Shown in pieces: positions 58,988-64,000 of a stretch of 64,000 bases of DNA. The translations under genes were made by a program, and so were the position numbers. The stretch's first letter is position 1. Each line of letters begins with the position of its first letter. The notes under the pieces are model-generated. The model was given only the letters and a program-made list of their open reading frames with translations, made no database searches and was not told the DNA's origin. The stretch spans positions 19,439,501-19,503,500 of the forward strand of contig NC_057826.1 of assembly GCF_910594005.1 (NCBI RefSeq). The letters are read 5' to 3'. The stretch comes from Cervus elaphus. Its lineage: Eukaryota; Chordata; Mammalia; Artiodactyla; Cervidae.

Positions 58988-59435
58988 CAGTCAGTCAGTT
59001 CAGTTGCTCAGTCGTGTCTGACTCTTTGCAACCCCATGAACCCCATGAACCAGGCCTCCCTGTCTATCACCAACTCCCAGAGTCCAGCCAAACCCATGTC
59101 CACTGAGTCGGTGATGCCATCCAACCATCTCATCCTCTGTCGTCCCCTTCTCCTCCTGCCCCCAATCCCTCCCAGTATCAGGATCTTTTCCAATGAGACA
59201 GCTCTTCGCATTAGGTGGCCAAAGTACTGGAGTTTCAGCTTCAACATCAGTCCTTCCAATGAACACCCAGGACTGATTTCCTTTAGGATAGACTGGTTGG
59301 ATCTCCTTGCAGTCCAAGGGACTCTCAAGAGTCTTCTCCAACACCACAGTTCAAAAGCATCAATTCTTCGGCGCTCAGCTTTCTTTATAGTCCAACTCTC
59401 ACATTCATACATGACCACTGGAAAAACCATAGCCT
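58988..59435 (-). mobile_element. BovB LINE, antisense, with target-site duplication (left arm of inverted pair)
   Basis: Starts with the reverse-complement 3' end ('cagtcagtcagttcagttgc') and runs back to the coding motif 'VMYECESWTIKKAERRR' on the minus strand. TGGTGGTTTGGT flanks it at 58976-58987 and 59436-59447. It therefore inserted beside an older BovB of opposite orientation. Confidence 0.94.
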
Positions 59436-59447
59436 TGGTGGTTTGGT

Positions 59448-59860
59448 AGTCATGTACAGATCTGAGAGTTGGACCATAAAGAAGACTGAGTGCTGAGGAA
59501 TTGATGCTTTCGAGCTGTGGTGCTGGAGAAGACTCTTGAGAGTCCCTTGGACTGCAAGGAGTTCAAACTAGTCAATCCTAGAGGAAATCAACACTGAATA
59601 TTCATTGGAAGGACTGATGCTGAAGCTCCAATACTCTGGCCACCTGATATGAAGTGCTGACTCACTAGAAAAGACCCTGATGCTGGGAAAGACTGAAGGC
59701 AGGAGGAGTAGTGGGTGACAGAGGATGAGCTAGTTGGATGGCCTCACCAACTCAACAGACATGAGTCTTGAGCAAACTCCAGGAGATGGTGAAGGACAGG
59801 GAAGCCTGGCATGGGGTTGCAAAGAATCAGACACAACTTATTGACTTAGCAACAACAAAA
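59448..59860 (+). mobile_element. Older BovB LINE, sense (right arm of inverted pair)
   Basis: Begins 'agtcatgtacagatctgaga', the same BovB position where the left arm ends, and continues to a degraded 3' end with a CAACAA tail. More diverged than its partner, so probably older. Confidence 0.93.
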
Positions 59861-62454
59861 TTCTAGACAGTAAAATGTTTACCATTAGAATTTTTAAGGT
59901 ATTATTTCATTATCTTCTACCTTCAACTGATGGAATTGAAAGGCTCAATGATATTCCGATTCCTGATCTTTTACACAATTTCTTTTCCAGTAATTTTTTT
60001 GGATCATCCTTTTAAAACTGCAGTGGCCTTTGTAAAGCAAGTCTTTTTATAGCTCTTGTATTGGATATCCAATAGGCCTTTTCAGTATTAAAACATACCT
60101 CTTTCAGTTAAGCAAAATGCCATTTCATTATTTGATTTCTGATCATTTCTTTTCTTCCCTTTCTGCTTTCATTTTGTAAATGTTCTACTTACAGGCTACT
60201 TTACTTTCTCAACAGTTTATCTTTTCTCTCACATTCTGCGCCCATTTCTTTTTCATTTAGGTACTTTGGTAAGTTTTGAACTTCATTTTCCAACCAGACT
60301 ATTTAATTTTTCATACTGATTCTTGGACTCAAATTTGAAAAAATTTTGTGTCCTCTGTTTCTTCTGTTAAAAAAAAAGCTGTTGTTTAATGACTATGACA
60401 CATTGCCTTACCTCTGCTAACGTTAGACTAATTTTAAAGTGTTCTTTTCATATTCATTGTTTTTATTTTCCCAATTTCCTTTTCTTCTGTTTGTTGTGAG
60501 CTCTGTCCTCACATGGAAGGCTTTGTCTCCTATCTGCTATCACTGGCTATCCTTTTATATTTAATATCTGTGTGGGGGCAGGGCCTGATGACTACTAAGT
60601 AGACTTTCCTGGAGCGGACTGGATGGGGACCCAGTTGGTTTACCTGGTGAAACTGGACATAGGGGGAACTATAATTATGACTGCCTAGCATCTGAGTAAT
60701 CTTTTCCTATATCCAGGGAAATTCCTTGCCTTATGCAGAGTCTGCCTTCCACAATAGAAGCTCAGAAGTGCCATAACTTAACCAGCCATTCTTATAGACA
60801 GGGTGCAGACATAAACCTGCCTCTCGGCCAATGAGATGTGTATACCCTGGACTCTGAATTGAAAGGCAGTGTCTGCAGAGAGCAAGGAGGCTGTGAATCC
60901 ACTTACATGAAAGCTGGTGGTGTCAGTGGCAGCCACGATGCATTGGCACTCTCATTAAAGTGCTGGTGGTGATGATGCAAAGCTGGACATGCCGTTCTCG
61001 GGGGCAGCGCCACTCCGATTTCTAGAGTGATCTGAGCGTCATCTTGGCCACTTGGCTTCCCTTGCGCTTACCCATTTCCCAAACCTAGTTATACAGCCTT
61101 CCAAGTGAATCAGCAAGTTACTAAATACTATTTCCAAAAATTCCTTTCCTACTGAAATCAGACAGACGGTTTTCCCCCTATACTGGGGGGACCCAAAAAT
61201 GCCACTACTTAGAAGTCATTTTTAGAATGTGTTTCACTCTCTCTACAGAAGAATGGTTCCATCTCCCGCCTGGCTTCCAGCATTCTGGGAACCAAGCTCA
61301 GCCAAAAACGTTTCAAATAATTTCTCCCTGTTTCCAAAGCCTTTACAATTATAACAGCTTATGGAAGGGACCTGACTACATACCTACAACCAGCTCCACC
61401 TCCAAGTGCAATCTTACCAGCTACTTGGAGCCTCCAACTCTGGGACTGTAAAGGGTTCAGTTTTTCTAGAATTCCTCTGGAAAGGTCTTCACATGCAGCT
61501 CTCTCCATGTTACTCAGTTTCAATACATATATCTCTCTCTGCTGACCAAAACTACGTTGATAATGCTAATTGGCTCCTATTTCTGCTGCTCACATTTGAC
61601 TTTGCATGTTTGTATCTTTTTCTATTCTTTTAGGAACACTGGCAGAGGGTTTGGGAAATATTTCATAATTGAAAGTCTCCAGTTCAGACTAATAGCATTG
61701 CAGCCCCCATTTAAATACATGCTGCAGTTAAGATTCTTCCTCTCCCAAAGGGGAATGAGTACTGCTCATCCGGATTTAACAAATTGTAAGATTCTGCCAA
61801 ATTTGCTTCATCGCACAAAGAAGTAAGATGTTCTATAAATGTAGCTAAAATATCAACTTTCAATCCCATTCTCCTCTCAGCCTCTCCAGGGAAACTTCTC
61901 TCCAAAAGATGTGAGGCACCCTTCCCTCAAGTATTTGTATATTTATGAAATCTAAGCAGACGATATCATTGGGAACACATCCTTTCACAACTTTGATTTT
62001 TTTAAACAAAATAGTCTTCCAGATGTATTCATCATAGTGCTATAAAAGATATCGATCCTTCATAACAACTTTCGTATGCTTTACATTCTGTGTACATACT
62101 TGGGTTTGTTGACTGAAATCTAGGTTACTTTCAGATTTTTGCTATTACAAAGGCCATTCCTTTCACATCTTCTTTGTGAACATAGGTTAAAGGCTCTCTA
62201 GAGAACTCTAGAATGGGAACTGCTGAAACCTTAAGTTGTAGTGGTTTTTCAACATTATTGGATACTATAAAACTACTCTCCAAAGCGGTTGTAACAATTT
62301 TACAATCCAACAGTCTCATATAAAACAACATTCGCTGCCACATTTTTGCCTTTAAATTATCAGTATGATCACACACAATGTCATCGCGTTGCTCCTCTTC
62401 CACTGGCATTTCCCTGATCACTATTAGGAATTTAAATTCATGTTGGACGGCTTC

Positions 62455-62772
62455 CCTGGTGGCTCAGTGGTAAAGAATACGCCTGTCGGTGCGGGAGACA
62501 CAGGTTTGATCCCCAGCCTGGGAAAATCCCACATGCCCAACTGTTGAGCCTGTGCTCTGGAGCCCGGGAGCTGCAATGGCTGAGTCCACGTGCCTCGACT
62601 GCTGAGGCCCGTGGGCCCTAGAGCCTCTGCAACGGGAGAAGCTGCCACAATGAGAAGCCTGCACGCTGTGACTGGACAATGGCCCCAGCTCTGCACAACG
62701 AAAGGAAAGCCCGCAACGCAACAAAGACCCAGCACAGCCATAAATAAATAAATACAACCTAAATAAAGAAAT
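62455..62772 (+). mobile_element. Long CHR-type SINE
   Basis: 'cttccctggtggctcagtgg', B-box 'ggtttgatcccc', 'gagcctgtgctctggagccc', 'caaagacccagcacagccat' and a (AAAT)n-like tail. Same long type as 47709-48049. Confidence 0.88.
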
Positions 62773-62862
62773 CCATATTGGTCTCACCTATTTATGTTTT
62801 GCCCATTTTTCTACCAGATCTCTGACTGTTAGTGATTTGTAGGTTTTCATTATATACTATCC

Positions 62863-62995
62863 TTGAGTAGGAAATGGCAACCCACTCCAGTACTCTTGCC
62901 TGGGAAATCCCATGGATGGAGGAGCCTGGCGGGCAATATAGTCCATGGGGTCGCAAAGAGTCAGACATAACTAGGCGCACACACACATGCATGCA
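62863..62995 (+). mobile_element. Bov-A SINE fragment (no tRNA head)
   Basis: 'aaatggcaacccactccagt', 'gaggagcctggcgggcaata', 'agtcagacataactaggcgc', then a short CA-rich tail. Confidence 0.88.
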
Positions 62996-63098
62996 CACAT
63001 TACATACTATGGATATTAATCCTTCATGAGACATACATGTCTGAAAGCATTCTCATTCTAAAGTTTGCCTTTTACCTTTGTTTAAGGTATACTTTCTT

Positions 63099-63328
63099 GT
63101 GTGTGTGCACGCACGTTCAATTGCTCAGTCACGTCTGACTCTTTGAGACTCTATGGACTATAGCCCGCCAGGTTCCTCTGTCCATAGGATTCTCCAGGCA
63201 AGAATGCTGGAGTGGGTTGCCATTTCTTACTCCAGTGGATCTTCCTGACCCAGGGATGGAACCCATGTCACCTATATCTCCCTTACATTGGCAAGTGGAT
63301 TCTTTACCACTTACCCACCTGGGAAGCC
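63099..63328 (-). mobile_element. Bov-tA SINE, antisense, with 10-bp target-site duplication
   Basis: 'tgctcagtcacgtctgactc', 'atgctggagtgggttgccat', ending 'cacttacccacctgggaagc'. ATACTTTCTT occurs at 63089-63098 and 63329-63338. Confidence 0.92.
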
Positions 63329-63390
63329 ATACTTTCTTACACATGCATTTAAATTTTTTAACATGAAGGTCTCTCTTTTTTAAAGAGTTA

Positions 63391-63745
63391 TTTACTTTTA
63401 ACTGGAGGATAATTGCTTTACAGTACTGTGTTGGTTTCTGCCATACATCAACATGAATCAGCCATAGGTAAACATATGTACCTTCCCTCTTGAAGCTTCC
63501 TCCCACCTCCCGTCCCATCCTACCCATCTAGGTTGTCACAGAACACTGGTTTTGAGCTCCCTGCATCATTCAGCAAATTCCCACTGGTTATCCAATTTTA
63601 ATATGGTAATGTGTATGTTTCAATGCTACTCTTTCAATTCATCCCACCTTCTCCAGCCCCCACTGTGTCCACAAGTCTGTCTTCTATGTCTGTCTCCATT
63701 GCTGCATTGCAAAGAGGTTCATCAGTACCAGAAAGATCTCTTTGT
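63391..63745 (-). mobile_element. Ruminant L1 3' fragment, antisense
   Basis: 'actggaggataattgcttta', 'gccatacatcaacatgaatc', 'cattcagcaaattcccactg', 'gctgcattgcaaagaggttc'. This is the reverse complement of the ruminant L1 3' region and close to consensus. Sequence after 63745 is not recognised. Confidence 0.8.
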
Positions 63746-64000
63746 AAAGTCTCTTTTCTGTTTGAATGGTCCATTCTCTATCTGTATGCCAGTTCACTAC
63801 CAATTCAAATATTAGCATTATAATAAATCCTACTGACCCCATTAATTCTACTCCTTCAATTAATTTTAGAATCATTCTGTCATGTTTCACAGCAAACTCT
63901 CTTGGTTTCGCTGCTTTGTTCTATTTTGAACTGCATCAAATTCATAAAGTAATTTAGAGAACTTTAAATTCTTTATAATATTGAGTCTTCTCATTCAGTA

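Larger units (their letters stand above)
62040..63390 (-). mobile_element. Old L1 LINE, antisense, host of three nested SINEs
   Basis: Pieces in order: 'gatttttgctattacaaagg', 'ctactctccaaagcggttgt', 'gttttgcccatttttctacc', 'atggatattaatccttcatg', 'acatgcatttaaatttttta'. This is the reverse complement of the L1 ORF2 end, interrupted at 62455, 62863 and 63099. Confidence 0.6.
45523..64000 (-). other. SIPA1L1: SIPA1L1 upstream intron or 5' flank (partial)
   Basis: Transcriptionally upstream of the first coding exon. In mammals SIPA1L1 has distant non-coding 5' exons, so this is probably intron, but no such exon is proven here. It holds a CpG-rich promoter-like cluster (46590-46870), SINEs, BovB copies, two poly(T) insertions and L1/L2 relics listed separately. 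I recognise nothing in 45530-46585, 46880-47685, 48065-48240, 48310-49420, 49475-49840, 50075-51350 (apart from an A9T10 palindrome near 51060), 51550-52855, 52970-53550, 53780-54990, 55080-56640, 56760-57685, 57965-58175, 58225-58970 and 59865-62035. The short open frames in those stretches show no family signal. Confidence 0.7.

Overview
The window looks like genomic DNA from a ruminant (cattle, sheep, goat or a close relative). The evidence is the dense set of ruminant-type repeats: Bov-tA/Bov-A SINEs, tRNA-derived CHR-type SINEs, BovB LINEs and a ruminant L1 3' fragment, together with spliced protein-coding exons, long introns and older mammalian MIR and L2 relics. There is no bacterial or viral gene content. 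The exact species cannot be told from the sequence alone.

One protein-coding gene is visible, on the minus strand. It is the 5' half of SIPA1L1 (SPAR/E6TP1), a Rap GTPase-activating scaffold of synapses and the actin cytoskeleton. Four coding exons are resolved. In transcript order they are 43725-45222 (residues 1-499, large first coding exon), 22232-22362 (residues 500-543), 16561-16749 (residues 544-606) and 2399-2573 (residues 607-664). All have canonical GT/AG boundaries and compatible phases (1, 0, 0, 1), so the reading frame is open and joined across 43 kb. The window ends inside the RapGAP catalytic domain, before the rest of the protein (the remaining GAP domain, PDZ domain and C-terminal part).

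Layout from left to right: 1-2398 intron; 2399-2573 exon; 2574-16560 intron (antisense and sense L1, MIRs, a cluster of Bov-tA SINEs at 14.2-15.3 kb); 16561-16749 exon; 16750-22231 intron (L2 relics and an inverted Bov-tA pair); 22232-22362 exon; 22363-43724 intron of 21 kb (BovB at 25.6 kb, CHR SINE pair at 34.1-34.4 kb, L1 3' end at 38.9 kb, a 1.5-kb BovB with a reverse-transcriptase reading frame at 40.6-42.1 kb); 43725-45522 first coding exon plus a proposed 5' leader; 45523-64000 upstream intron or 5' flank. That last region holds a CpG-rich promoter-like cluster at 46.6-46.9 kb, two poly(T)-only insertions with target-site duplications, a back-to-back inverted BovB pair at 59.0-59.9 kb, and an old L1 carrying three younger SINEs at 62.0-63.4 kb.

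No previously undescribed multi-gene system was found. The most interesting items are the candidate alternative promoter/first exon, the uORF-rich leader, two tail-only retrotransposition scars, and the inverted BovB and SINE pairs. Repeat family names are from recall of consensus sequences and were not checked with RepeatMasker. Where the family is uncertain the entry says so.
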